From assembly GCA_023415545.1 (NCBI GenBank), contig JAEZKJ010000075.1, positions 1 through 18,760 of the forward strand: a stretch of 18,760 bases of DNA. The letters are read 5' to 3'. The position numbers were made by a program, and so were the translations under genes. Each line of letters begins with the position of its first letter. Position 1 is the first letter of the stretch. Under the pieces are notes generated by a model that saw only the letters and a program-made list of their open reading frames with translations, was not told where the DNA came from and did not search any database. Positions 6,901-13,942 of the stretch are shown piece after piece. Origin of the DNA: Bacteroidota bacterium (lineage in GTDB: Bacteria > Bacteroidota > Bacteroidia > Bacteroidales > Bacteroidaceae).

Positions 6901-9489
6901 ATGAAAAACATATTCAAAACCTTATGTTTAACCCTATCGTTATCACTTTTCGGAGGGTACTGTTATGCGTATCAGGAGAAGGTTGAAATGAATATCCCTC
7001 AAGGGAAATTGACAATCACTCCTATGTCCCAAACGGCTATACGTTTCCAACTGACAAATGAGAAGTCGACACTACTGCCCGAATATGTATACATTGAGAG
7101 TAGTAAGAAGGTAAAATATTCATCTTCCGAGAACAGTGGGAAAGTAATTGTGAAAGTAGATAGAATGAGTGTTGAGGTTGATAAAAACAGTGGTGATTTG
7201 GTTGTAAAAGATAGTGAAGGAAAACCTATTTTTACAGGTGTAAAAATGTCGCTATCTCCAGCTGAAGTGCAAGGGAAGAGTACACAAAAAGCTGAGCTCT
7301 CCTTCTTCTCCCCCGATAATGAATTCATTAATGGATTGGGAGAGTTTCAGGATGGCTACCTTAATGTTAGAGGATTATCAAGAAGACTAACTCAGGTGAA
7401 CAGTCAAATATCTGTGCCGATGATAATATCGGATAGAGGATATGGGTTGCAGTGGAACAACTATGGACTTACAGATTTTAACCCTTGCACCAACAGCGTG
7501 ACACTTGTTAGAAGCAGTTCGCCTGCGAAAAAGAGTGTTGTTGATCAAACCACAAGCGAAGGTAACCAAAAGGCTGAGATTTTATCGAATACATTTCAAG
7601 GTGAGATAAATATTGAGAAGGAGGGTGATTATGCTCTTCTTTTGGATATGGGACAGAAGATGGCACGCAGTCATAACCTTATCATCGATGAAGATACTGT
7701 TATTGATATGCATAATATATGGTTGCCTCCTACTACATCGAAAATTTACAGGTTCAAAAAAGGTATACATAAGCTAACTTGTCAAGCTGATCGTGGTGAC
7801 ACTCCTACGCTATACTTTAAAAAGATTGATGATACTACTACATTCTCATCACCTGTTGCGCAGGCTGTAGATTTCACCTTATATATAGGTAAACCTGAGA
7901 ATGTAATTTCTTCGTATCGTGAAATAACCGGGAAGGCTCCATTGATGCCTCTTTGGGCTTTGGGATATATACATTGCCGCGAACGTTTTCATTCACAAGA
8001 TGAGATACTAAAAACAGCGAAACGTTTCAGAGATGAGAACTACCCTATCGACATGATTGTTCAAGATTGGCAATATTGGGGTAAACATGGATGGAATGCG
8101 ATGAAGTTTGACGCACAAGCTTATCCTGATCCAAAACAGCTGGTCGATTCACTTCACAGAGATGATATACGTTTAATGCTCTCGGTATGGTCTAAGATAG
8201 ACCTTAACAGTGAAGTGGGAAAAGAGATGGCTGCAAATGGATATTTCATACCAAACACCACTTGGGTGGACTTTTTTAACCCCGAAGCAGCTAAAAAATA
8301 TTGGAAAGAGTTCAGCCAACGACTGCTTATGCCTTATGGTATTGATGCATGGTGGCAAGATGCTACAGAGCCTGAGAATGATGATTTGCAAAACAGATAT
8401 GTTGCTGGCAACACAATAGCGGGTGAAGTATATAGAAATATATATCCTCTATTTGTTAATAAAACAGTATATGAGGGCTCGATAAATGACCGACCTGATA
8501 GAAGAGCGATGATTTTAACACGATGTGGCTTTTCGGGTATACAACGATATGGCGCTGCTGTATGGTCGGGTGATGTAGGTAATGACTTTGAGACACTAAG
8601 AAGACAGATCACAGCAGGATTAGGATTAATATCTACAGGATTGCCTTGGTGGACTTATGATGCAGGTGGTTTTTTCCGTCCACAAAACCAGTATGTGGAT
8701 AAAGCTTATCATGAGAGACTGATAAGATGGCTACAGATATCAACCTTTTTGCCTTTGATGCGTGTGCATGGATATATGTCGGATACAGAGTTTTGGAATT
8801 ATGGCCCCGAGGTGGAGAAAGTAGCACATAAATATCTGGACCTGAGATATCGTATGCTCCCTTATATATATAACCAAGCTCGCGAGGTAAGTGAAAATGG
8901 TGGAAATATGATGAGGACAATGATGATGGCTTTCACCGATGACAAAGAGGCTCTTGAGAAGAGGTATCAATTTATGTTTGGTCCATCGTTACTTGTTGCT
9001 CCTGTAGTGAGTGAAGGTGCGAAAGAGTGGCCGGTTTATCTGCCAAAGAATGGTGTAGGTTGGGTAGACTTTTTCAATGGCACTCAATACAAGGATGGAG
9101 TTACTATATGTAAAGGTATAGAGTTGGAGGATATTCCCGTTTTTGTTCAAAGAGGTAGCATTATCGCTCTTACAGATAGCATTAAGTCGACTACTAAGCT
9201 AAACTCTTCACCCCTTGAGATAAGAGTTTATCCAGGTGCCGATGCATCGACAAAAATATACAATGACAATGGCGTAGATTTTGCTTACAAAAACGGAGAG
9301 TTTTCGAATATAAATATTGTGTGGAGTGATAAAGAGAAAAAACTTATCATTGGAAAGAGAGAGGGTAAATTAGAAAATATGGCGAAAGAGATTCCTATGA
9401 AAATTATTATTGTAGAGGGAAAGGGCGCTGATAGTTATAAGTCAACATCTATAATTTATAAAGGAAAGAAAATTGAAGTTAAATTCTAA
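6901..9489 (+). CDS. Glycoside hydrolase family 31 with PA14-like insert (alpha-xylosidase/alpha-glucosidase-like)
   Basis: An 862-residue exported alpha-glycosidase. Residues 1-23 form a signal peptide with cleavage near Cys-Tyr-Ala; no proper lipobox is present, so a periplasmic enzyme is likely. An N-terminal beta-sandwich is interrupted at about residues 229-330 by a PA14-like module (Phe-Gln-Gly-Glu-Ile, 'EKEGDYALLLDMG', Ile-Ile-Asp-Glu-Asp, 'FKKGIHKLTCQ'). The barrel follows from 'PLMPLWALGYIHCRERFHSQ' with Trp-Gln-Asp-Ala-Thr-Glu-Pro-Glu carrying the expected nucleophile Asp487, Trp-Ser-Gly-Asp carrying the acid/base Asp558, and 'MRVHG' near 620. GH31 enzymes with PA14 include the xyloglucan alpha-xylosidases Xyl31A of Cellvibrio and BoGH31A of Bacteroides, so alpha-xylosidase is a reasonable first guess; alpha-glucosidase remains possible. 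It is 16 bp after the LacI gene and probably shares its transcript. Confidence 0.92.
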   Translation: MKNIFKTLCLTLSLSLFGGYCYAYQEKVEMNIPQGKLTITPMSQTAIRFQLTNEKSTLLPEYVYIESSKKVKYSSSENSGKVIVKVDRMSVEVDKNSGDLVVKDSEGKPIFTGVKMSLSPAEVQGKSTQKAELSFFSPDNEFINGLGEFQDGYLNVRGLSRRLTQVNSQISVPMIISDRGYGLQWNNYGLTDFNPCTNSVTLVRSSSPAKKSVVDQTTSEGNQKAEILSNTFQGEINIEKEGDYALLLDMGQKMARSHNLIIDEDTVIDMHNIWLPPTTSKIYRFKKGIHKLTCQADRGDTPTLYFKKIDDTTTFSSPVAQAVDFTLYIGKPENVISSYREITGKAPLMPLWALGYIHCRERFHSQDEILKTAKRFRDENYPIDMIVQDWQYWGKHGWNAMKFDAQAYPDPKQLVDSLHRDDIRLMLSVWSKIDLNSEVGKEMAANGYFIPNTTWVDFFNPEAAKKYWKEFSQRLLMPYGIDAWWQDATEPENDDLQNRYVAGNTIAGEVYRNIYPLFVNKTVYEGSINDRPDRRAMILTRCGFSGIQRYGAAVWSGDVGNDFETLRRQITAGLGLISTGLPWWTYDAGGFFRPQNQYVDKAYHERLIRWLQISTFLPLMRVHGYMSDTEFWNYGPEVEKVAHKYLDLRYRMLPYIYNQAREVSENGGNMMRTMMMAFTDDKEALEKRYQFMFGPSLLVAPVVSEGAKEWPVYLPKNGVGWVDFFNGTQYKDGVTICKGIELEDIPVFVQRGSIIALTDSIKSTTKLNSSPLEIRVYPGADASTKIYNDNGVDFAYKNGEFSNINIVWSDKEKKLIIGKREGKLENMAKEIPMKIIIVEGKGADSYKSTSIIYKGKKIEVKF

Positions 9490-9543
9490 TTAATTACTCT
9501 TTCGGAAAGGGTGACAATACTTTAATTTTAATCAATTATGTTT

Positions 9544-9551
9544 TATCTTTG
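9544..9551 (+). promoter_or_regulatory. Candidate -7 promoter box for the DUF4923-like lipoprotein gene
   Basis: TATCTTTG matches TAnnTTTG exactly and lies 48 bp before the ATG at 9600. No clear -33 TTG is visible. The 110-bp gap after GH31 and this box suggest the lipoprotein gene is transcribed separately. I found no convincing terminator behind GH31. Confidence 0.45.
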
Positions 9552-9599
9552 TAATAGATGAAATAAATTTAAAAACAATTTTAACTAATCTATTCAATA

Positions 9600-10331
9600 A
9601 TGAAAATAACAAAACTAAAAATCATAGCACCTGTTGCTATGTCAATAATTTTAGCAGGTTGTGGTGGAGCTACAGGAAATAGCGCAACAAGTAACAACGC
9701 AACGACAACAACACAAAACACATCATTGGGGGAGACACTATTGGGATCGATTGCTCAAAATGTGATAAACAATAATAAACAGAACACAGAGACAACAAAC
9801 TCGTCTACAGATAGTGGAAGCACTATTAGTGCACTTATTGGCAAGTTGACAAACGCCCTCACATCATCGGCTTCGATAGTTGGTACATGGAGTTACTCGA
9901 AACCTGTAATACAGTTTGAGAGTGAAAACTTACTTGCTAAAGCAGGTGGTTCATTGGCTAGTCAGAGCGTAGTAAATAAGATTGAACCATATTATAAAAA
10001 GTTGGGTATAGATAGTGGTACAATAACTTTTGTGTTCAACGAGAATGGTACATGTACATACAGCTTTAAAGGAAAAGAGTACCAAGGAAGTTACACTTAT
10101 GATAAGAACAATAATAAAATTGTCATTACCAGCTCAACAGGTATAAATATTATCAATGCTTTTGTTACTGTTGGTGCAAATGAGATGGCTATAACTTTCG
10201 ACACTTCAAAGCTACTCGATATACTACAGAAGGCATCAAGCTTGACAACAAATAGCACAATAACAGCTTTAAGTTCTCTATCAAGCTCATTCAATGGGAT
10301 GAAAACAGGTTTCTTATTTACTAAGAAATAG
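9600..10331 (+). CDS. DUF4923-like lipoprotein (lipocalin-like fold)
   Basis: A 243-residue lipoprotein. The signal peptide ends in the lipobox Leu-Ala-Gly-Cys with the lipidated Cys at 21, and Gly-Gly after it, so retention at the periplasmic face is possible. Residues 22-75 are a low-complexity Asn/Thr/Ser-rich linker. From about residue 85 a globular part begins with 'SIVGTWSYSKPVIQFESENL', followed by 'FVFNENGTCTYSFKG' and 'YQGSYTYDKNNNKIVI', a pattern of short strands seen in the lipocalin-like DUF4923 family found widely in Bacteroidales. The family has no established biochemical role and I see no catalytic motif. The gene stands alone with its own -7 box and a strong terminator. Family assignment comes from recalled pattern, not from a search. 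Confidence 0.75.
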   Translation: MKITKLKIIAPVAMSIILAGCGGATGNSATSNNATTTTQNTSLGETLLGSIAQNVINNNKQNTETTNSSTDSGSTISALIGKLTNALTSSASIVGTWSYSKPVIQFESENLLAKAGGSLASQSVVNKIEPYYKKLGIDSGTITFVFNENGTCTYSFKGKEYQGSYTYDKNNNKIVITSSTGINIINAFVTVGANEMAITFDTSKLLDILQKASSLTTNSTITALSSLSSSFNGMKTGFLFTKK

Positions 10332-10344
10332 AAAAAAATAAAAA

Positions 10345-10370
10345 AAAGAAGTCACTCCGGTGACTTCTTT
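10345..10370 (+). terminator. Intrinsic terminator after the DUF4923-like gene
   Basis: An 11-bp stem, AAAGAAGTCAC (10345-10355) with GTGACTTCTTT (10360-10370), closes a TCCG loop. With the flanking C-G pair this is C(UCCG)G in RNA, a member of the very stable UNCG tetraloop family. A-rich DNA precedes it and the T run is part of the descending stem. It starts 13 bp after the stop codon. Confidence 0.85.
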
Positions 10371-10644
10371 GCGATGTGTTTTGTTGTATAAATTCCAGTA
10401 GCTACTTCTGTTTTTGTCGTGACTCGAGATTCAATTAAGTCATAGTTTTTTATGTAGTAGTGCTTCAACCAAAATCATCAACAAATATATTACAATTATA
10501 TACATTAGCAAAATTTGAGTAAATAAATATTTAGCTGATTTTGAAAAATTTATAGATTAAAACAAAAAAAATAAACAATTATATACTTTCATTTGTTATC
10601 ATATTATAAACTATAACCTTAACAACTTCTCTCTATTAATAAAT
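10371..10644. other. AT-rich intergenic stretch without a recognised gene
   Basis: Between the terminator and the leader-like frame before the muramidase gene the DNA is AT-rich with many stops in all frames. I see no tRNA, no clear TAnnTTTG box, no insertion-sequence ends and no repeat array. A promoter for the muramidase gene should lie here or just beyond, but none is convincing. Confidence 0.5.
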
Positions 10645-10698
10645 ATGATAAAAATCACACTATTGTTTATCATCTTTTTAATAGAAAGAATCACTTAA
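10645..10698 (+). CDS. Short hydrophobic reading frame, signal-peptide-like, in frame with the muramidase gene
   Basis: ATG at 10645 opens a 17-codon frame, MIKITLLFIIFLIERIT, ending at TAA 10696-10698. It has a basic N-terminus (Lys3) and a hydrophobic core of about ten residues (ITLLFIIFLI), like the n- and h-regions of a signal peptide or a small membrane peptide. The muramidase ATG lies nine bases after the stop and in the same frame, so only this TAA separates the two. It could be a leader peptide, a detached export signal or chance in AT-rich DNA. No ribosome-binding site is evident. An inverted repeat, ATGATAAA/TTTATCAT (10645-10652 with 10666-10673), lies inside it. Confidence 0.35.
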   Translation: MIKITLLFIIFLIERIT

Positions 10699-10707
10699 AA
10701 AATCAAA

Positions 10708-11322
10708 ATGTTTATTATGACTAAACTTAATGAAAGTGATTTTTGTGATATCGCAAAAGAGTATCACATCGATGCATTGCTATTGAAAACACTTTGCAAA
10801 GTAGAAACAGGTGGTAAAGGTGGTTTTATAGATAATGGAAGAGCTGTAATACTTTTTGAAGGACATGTATTCTGGAGAGAATTAAAAAGAGCAGGCATAA
10901 ATCCTGCTCCTTATGGTGAGAAATTTCCAAATATCGTTTATCCTCAATGGGATAAGAATCAATACCGTGGTGGGACGGCTGAATATTTGAGATTGACTAT
11001 GGCTCAATCGATAAATAAAGTTGCCGCTCTTCGTTCAACTTCATGGGGCATGTTCCAAATAATGGGATTCAACTTTCCTCTTTGCAATGAATCCACCATA
11101 GATGGATTCGTTACTAAGATGAATGAAAGTGAAGCTGCACAACTGCGACTGTCGCTAAATTATATTGTCAATGCCGGTATATTACCATTGCTCAACAATC
11201 ACCAGTGGAGCGAATTCGCCAAACTTTACAATGGTAAAGAGTACAAAGAGAACAAATATGATCAAAAACTTCGTGATACTTACGAGAAATATTTAAATAA
11301 GGTAAATACTACTCCACAGTAA
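10708..11322 (+). CDS. N-acetylmuramidase-domain protein (DUF3380, phage-endolysin-like), no signal peptide
   Basis: A 204-residue protein that is almost entirely one lysozyme-like domain of the N-acetylmuramidase family (formerly DUF3380) known from phage endolysins. It would cleave the MurNAc-GlcNAc bond in peptidoglycan. Visible features are Lys-Val-Glu-Thr-Gly-Gly, with Glu33 as the probable catalytic acid; 'GRAVILFEGHVFWRE'; the lysozyme-fold core Ser-Thr-Ser-Trp-Gly-Met-Phe-Gln-Ile-Met-Gly at 110-120; and Lys-Leu-Tyr-Asn-Gly at 172-176. There is no signal peptide; a second ATG at 10717 would change only three residues. No holin, spanin or phage structural gene adjoins it, so this is an orphan: a domesticated phage lysin, a remnant, or a self-wall enzyme. 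Its last 14 bases overlap the 3' end of glmS on the other strand. Domain assignment is fairly sure; biological role is not. Confidence 0.83.
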   Translation: MFIMTKLNESDFCDIAKEYHIDALLLKTLCKVETGGKGGFIDNGRAVILFEGHVFWRELKRAGINPAPYGEKFPNIVYPQWDKNQYRGGTAEYLRLTMAQSINKVAALRSTSWGMFQIMGFNFPLCNESTIDGFVTKMNESEAAQLRLSLNYIVNAGILPLLNNHQWSEFAKLYNGKEYKENKYDQKLRDTYEKYLNKVNTTPQ

Positions 11323-13159
11323 CACTCTTGGCCAAGTTTCGAGGTTGATCAACATTAAGTCCTTTTTGCACAGCCACATGATATGCAAGAAGTTGAAGAG
11401 GTATTGCAGTAAGCAGAGGTGAAAGACAAGGTAATGTATTTGGAATCTCTATTACCGTCTTGGCAATCTGCTTCACTTCAGTATCTCCTTCTGTTACAAT
11501 GGCAATAATATTTCCATTTCGTGCCTTTATCTCCTGCATGTTACTAATAATCTTTTTATATAGATCATGATGTGGTGCGATAAATACTACTGGCATCTCG
11601 GAATCGACCAAGGCAATAGGTCCATGTTTCATCTCAGCAGCAGGATAACCTTCGGCATGGATATAACTTATCTCCTTTAACTTCAAAGCACCCTCCAGGG
11701 CAACAGGGTAATCCCATCCACGACCTAAATAGAGAAAATTGTGTGCATAAGTAAATGTTTTCGAGAGATTCTCTATCTCCTCATTTTTCTTCAATACTAC
11801 ACGCATCTTGTCGGGTATCTGATTCAACTCCTCGATTATTGAGTTGAAATATTGATTATCAATACACTTTTTCTCTTTTCCTAGGGCTGCAGCTAGAAGA
11901 GTCAACACTGTTACCTGACCGGTAAATGCTTTTGTAGAAGCAACACCAATCTCAGGACCAACATGTATATACACTCCCGAATCGGTGTTGCGGGAGATAC
12001 TTGAGCCCACAGCATTAACGATTCCGAAAACCATGGCACCCTCTTTTCGTGCCAACTCAATAGCTGCAAGGGTATCGGCAGTTTCGCCACTTTGTGAAAT
12101 TGCTATGACTACATCATCACTATAAATTATAGGATTTCGGTAACGAAATTCGGACGCATACTCTACTTCGACGGGAATACGGCAAAACTCCTCGATGAGT
12201 TGCTTGCCAATAAGCCCGGCATGCCAACTGGTTCCACAGCTAACAATAATAAATCGTCGGGCATTCAACAGCTTTTCACGGTAATCAGTGACAGCAGAGA
12301 GAACGATTTTATTATAATGTGGCAGAAGACGACCTCGCATACAGTCGGTCAAGCAATCCGGTTGGTCGAAAATCTCTTTAAGCATGAAGTGAGGATAGCC
12401 CGATTTATCAAGTTGACCTAAATTCATCTCTACATTTTGAATGCAGATTTCGACCTTGTCATTATTCAAATTAGTGATCTTTATCTCCTCTCCTCTTTTT
12501 AACTCGGCCACCTCATCATCCTTGAGATAGATCATTTTCTTTGTATATTCGGCAATAGGCGATGCATCGGAGCCAACAAAAAATTCATCATTATTCACAC
12601 CGATACCAACGACTAGAGGACTAGACTTTCGAGCAACAACCAATGAATTAGGCTCTTTGTTATCGATAACGACAATAGCATAGGCACCAATTACCTTATG
12701 AAGAGCTATCCTTACTGCAGCAGCAAGATTAGTATTATGTTTTGTCTGAATATACTCTATTAGTTGTACCAAAACCTCAGTGTCAGTTTGGCTCTTGAAA
12801 GTATAACCTTTCTCGATAAGTTGAGTACGTAATGTGGCGTAATTTTCAATTATACCATTGTGTACAAGGGTAATATCACCACTTTGCGAAATATGCGGAT
12901 GGGCATTTACCTGCGATGGGACACCATGGGTAGCCCAGCGTGTGTGTGCTATTCCTAACGAGCCATTTGTATCTTTTCCATGAGAGGCAGTTTCAAGATC
13001 ACTAACCTTTCCCTGCGCTTTTACAACATTTAATTGATTTGATTTATTTATTATCGCCACTCCGGCGCTATCATATCCACGATACTCCAATCGATGAAGA
13101 CCTTTAATTAATATTGGATATGCCTCTCGATTCCCTATGTATCCTACTATTCCGCACAT
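11309..13159 (-). CDS. glmS: Glutamine--fructose-6-phosphate aminotransferase (isomerizing)
   Basis: GlmS makes glucosamine-6-phosphate from fructose-6-phosphate and glutamine in the cytoplasm, the first step toward UDP-GlcNAc for peptidoglycan, lipid A and capsule. At 616 residues it is normal length. It starts Met-Cys-Gly-Ile-Val-Gly-Tyr-Ile-Gly; Cys2 becomes the N-terminal glutaminase nucleophile after Met removal. 'HTRWATHG' and His-Asn-Gly-Ile-Ile-Glu-Asn are the class II glutaminase signatures. Two SIS domains follow: Ser-Cys-Gly-Thr-Ser-Trp-His-Ala-Gly, Ser-Gln-Ser-Gly-Glu-Thr-Ala-Asp-Thr and Ala-Ser-Thr-Lys-Ala-Phe-Thr in the first, then the Glu-Gly-Ala-Leu-Lys-Leu-Lys-Glu and Ala-Glu-Met-Lys-His-Gly-Pro motifs in the second. 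The C-terminus is the conserved 'DQPRNLAKSVTVE'. It overlaps the upstream cupin gene by 13 bp, so the two are co-transcribed and probably translationally coupled. I see no glmS ribozyme. Confidence 0.98.
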   Translation of the reverse strand: MCGIVGYIGNREAYPILIKGLHRLEYRGYDSAGVAIINKSNQLNVVKAQGKVSDLETASHGKDTNGSLGIAHTRWATHGVPSQVNAHPHISQSGDITLVHNGIIENYATLRTQLIEKGYTFKSQTDTEVLVQLIEYIQTKHNTNLAAAVRIALHKVIGAYAIVVIDNKEPNSLVVARKSSPLVVGIGVNNDEFFVGSDASPIAEYTKKMIYLKDDEVAELKRGEEIKITNLNNDKVEICIQNVEMNLGQLDKSGYPHFMLKEIFDQPDCLTDCMRGRLLPHYNKIVLSAVTDYREKLLNARRFIIVSCGTSWHAGLIGKQLIEEFCRIPVEVEYASEFRYRNPIIYSDDVVIAISQSGETADTLAAIELARKEGAMVFGIVNAVGSSISRNTDSGVYIHVGPEIGVASTKAFTGQVTVLTLLAAALGKEKKCIDNQYFNSIIEELNQIPDKMRVVLKKNEEIENLSKTFTYAHNFLYLGRGWDYPVALEGALKLKEISYIHAEGYPAAEMKHGPIALVDSEMPVVFIAPHHDLYKKIISNMQEIKARNGNIIAIVTEGDTEVKQIAKTVIEIPNTLPCLSPLLTAIPLQLLAYHVAVQKGLNVDQPRNLAKSVTVE

Positions 13160-13521
13160 AACTCTATTGTTTTAATTTTAAAAACTACCGTGTTATCATC
13201 GAGAACCTCGATATTGTACCATCTCTCCTCACTTATGTCGATGCCATAAATCCCAACTTTTGGATCAAGGAATATCTCTTCACTCATCCCTTTATCGGCA
13301 TTATAAAAATTAACTTTTAATCTGCCTTTAAGTAACAATATAGTCAACGTACCAGCGTTATGGTGCTCAACAGAGGTAACACACCCCTTTTCCATAACCT
13401 TTAATGTTTTATTTAATGTGCTAATTTCAGGATTTTGAAAGTTATATTTTGCCAGAAGAACACTATTCTCTTTTGCCTGGATTGATAAAGAGTATAAAAG
13501 CTCATTGTTAATAATTATCAT
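13147..13521 (-). CDS. WbuC-like cupin-fold protein with degenerate metal site
   Basis: A 124-residue cytoplasmic protein. The N-terminus (Ile-Ile-Asn-Asn-Glu-Leu-Leu-Tyr-Ser-Leu-Ser-x-Gln-Ala-Lys-Glu-Asn) and the Leu-Lys-Gly-Arg-Leu strand at 64-68 follow the WbuC cupin pattern, a family often found in surface-polysaccharide clusters. In typical WbuC proteins a His-Arg-His...Glu-Thr motif and a later Trp-His supply the metal ligands. Here the corresponding stretch reads Glu52-His-His54 with Leu59 in place of the Glu, and Trp101-Tyr102 in place of Trp-His, so at most one ligand remains. The comparison is from memory of the family, not an alignment. Its stop overlaps the glmS start by 13 bp, suggesting coupled expression and perhaps a role in hexosamine or surface-sugar metabolism. 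No catalytic function can be claimed. Confidence 0.68.
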   Translation of the reverse strand: MIIINNELLYSLSIQAKENSVLLAKYNFQNPEISTLNKTLKVMEKGCVTSVEHHNAGTLTILLLKGRLKVNFYNADKGMSEEIFLDPKVGIYGIDISEERWYNIEVLDDNTVVFKIKTIELCAE

Positions 13522-13550
13522 GGTTCAATTAGTTTTGTTTGATAAACGGA

Positions 13551-13558
13551 CAAAATTA
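13551..13558 (-). promoter_or_regulatory. Candidate -7 promoter box for the cupin-glmS operon
   Basis: The - strand reads TAATTTTG, an exact TAnnTTTG match, 29 bp upstream of the cupin ATG, a normal distance for a short Bacteroidetes leader. No -33 TTG is visible at the usual spacing. Confidence 0.45.
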
Positions 13559-13833
13559 GCTATTTCATACTCTTACCCGACTTAAAAACTAATATATATT
13601 CGATGAGTAAGATATTGAAAACATGCTCTTTGTAAGGAAGAAAAATGAGAAAATAAAAATAGGAAGATAAATATAATTGCATATCTTTACTTAGATAAAA
13701 ATGAAGGAATATTTTAAAGGCATTTCCAAATACTATTTTTAATTATTTATGTTCAATTCATAAATATCAATGGTATTAAAAATAACTTTTTTAAAAATTA
13801 TAATTAATTATATTTAACCAATCAATGTGATTA

Positions 13834-13870
13834 CTCTATTTTAAGTAAATAACACTTATATAAAATAGAG
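13834..13870. repeat. 10-bp perfect inverted repeat upstream of wzi
   Basis: CTCTATTTTA (13834-13843) and TAAAATAGAG (13861-13870) are perfect reverse complements separated by 17 bp; an inner AGT/ACT pairing can extend the fold. It lies just upstream of the candidate wzi -7 box, so it is a plausible regulator-binding site rather than part of the mRNA. No gene ends nearby on the + strand that would need a terminator. The arms are too close together to flank an invertible promoter. Confidence 0.6.
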
Positions 13871-13913
13871 AGAGTTAATTTTAAAAAAGAGACTATTAGA
13901 AAGAAAAAATAGC

Positions 13914-13921
13914 TAGATTTG
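13914..13921 (+). promoter_or_regulatory. Candidate -7 promoter box for the wzi-gmd-fcl operon
   Basis: TAGATTTG matches TAnnTTTG exactly, 21 bp before the ATG at 13943. It overlaps the alternative TTG start at 13919, which argues that translation begins at 13943 instead. No clear -33 element. Confidence 0.5.
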
Positions 13922-13942
13922 CATAAAATAAATAGTTTAAAT

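Larger units (their letters stand above)
13522..13942. other. AT-rich divergent intergenic region between cupin-glmS and wzi operons
   Basis: This 421-bp stretch separates divergent genes. It holds a - strand -7 box near its left end, a + strand -7 box near its right end and a strong inverted repeat at 13834-13870. A box-like TATCTTTA (13682-13689, one base off consensus) precedes a 13-codon ATG frame (13701-13742) that I do not call a gene. No RNA gene or mobile element is seen. Confidence 0.6.

Noticed and set aside
9501..9516. Terminator behind GH31 (CTTT-CGG-AAAG)
   Set aside because: The stem is only 4 bp with no U-tract; too weak to call.
10708..11322. Prophage or injection-system cassette around the muramidase
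   Set aside because: No integrase, holin, spanin, tail, baseplate or portal gene lies nearby; neighbours are a host lipoprotein gene and glmS.
12200..12421. Small + strand frame inside glmS
   Set aside because: Antisense shadow of a highly conserved gene with no recognisable protein features.
13701..13742. A 13-codon ATG frame after a near-consensus promoter box (TATCTTTA) between glmS and wzi operons
   Set aside because: Too short to judge, the box is one base off consensus, and AT-rich DNA yields many such frames. No second line of evidence.
13834..13870. Invertible promoter flanked by inverted repeats, as in Bacteroides capsule loci
   Set aside because: The arms are only 17 bp apart, and I found no partner repeat further away and no invertase gene in the window.
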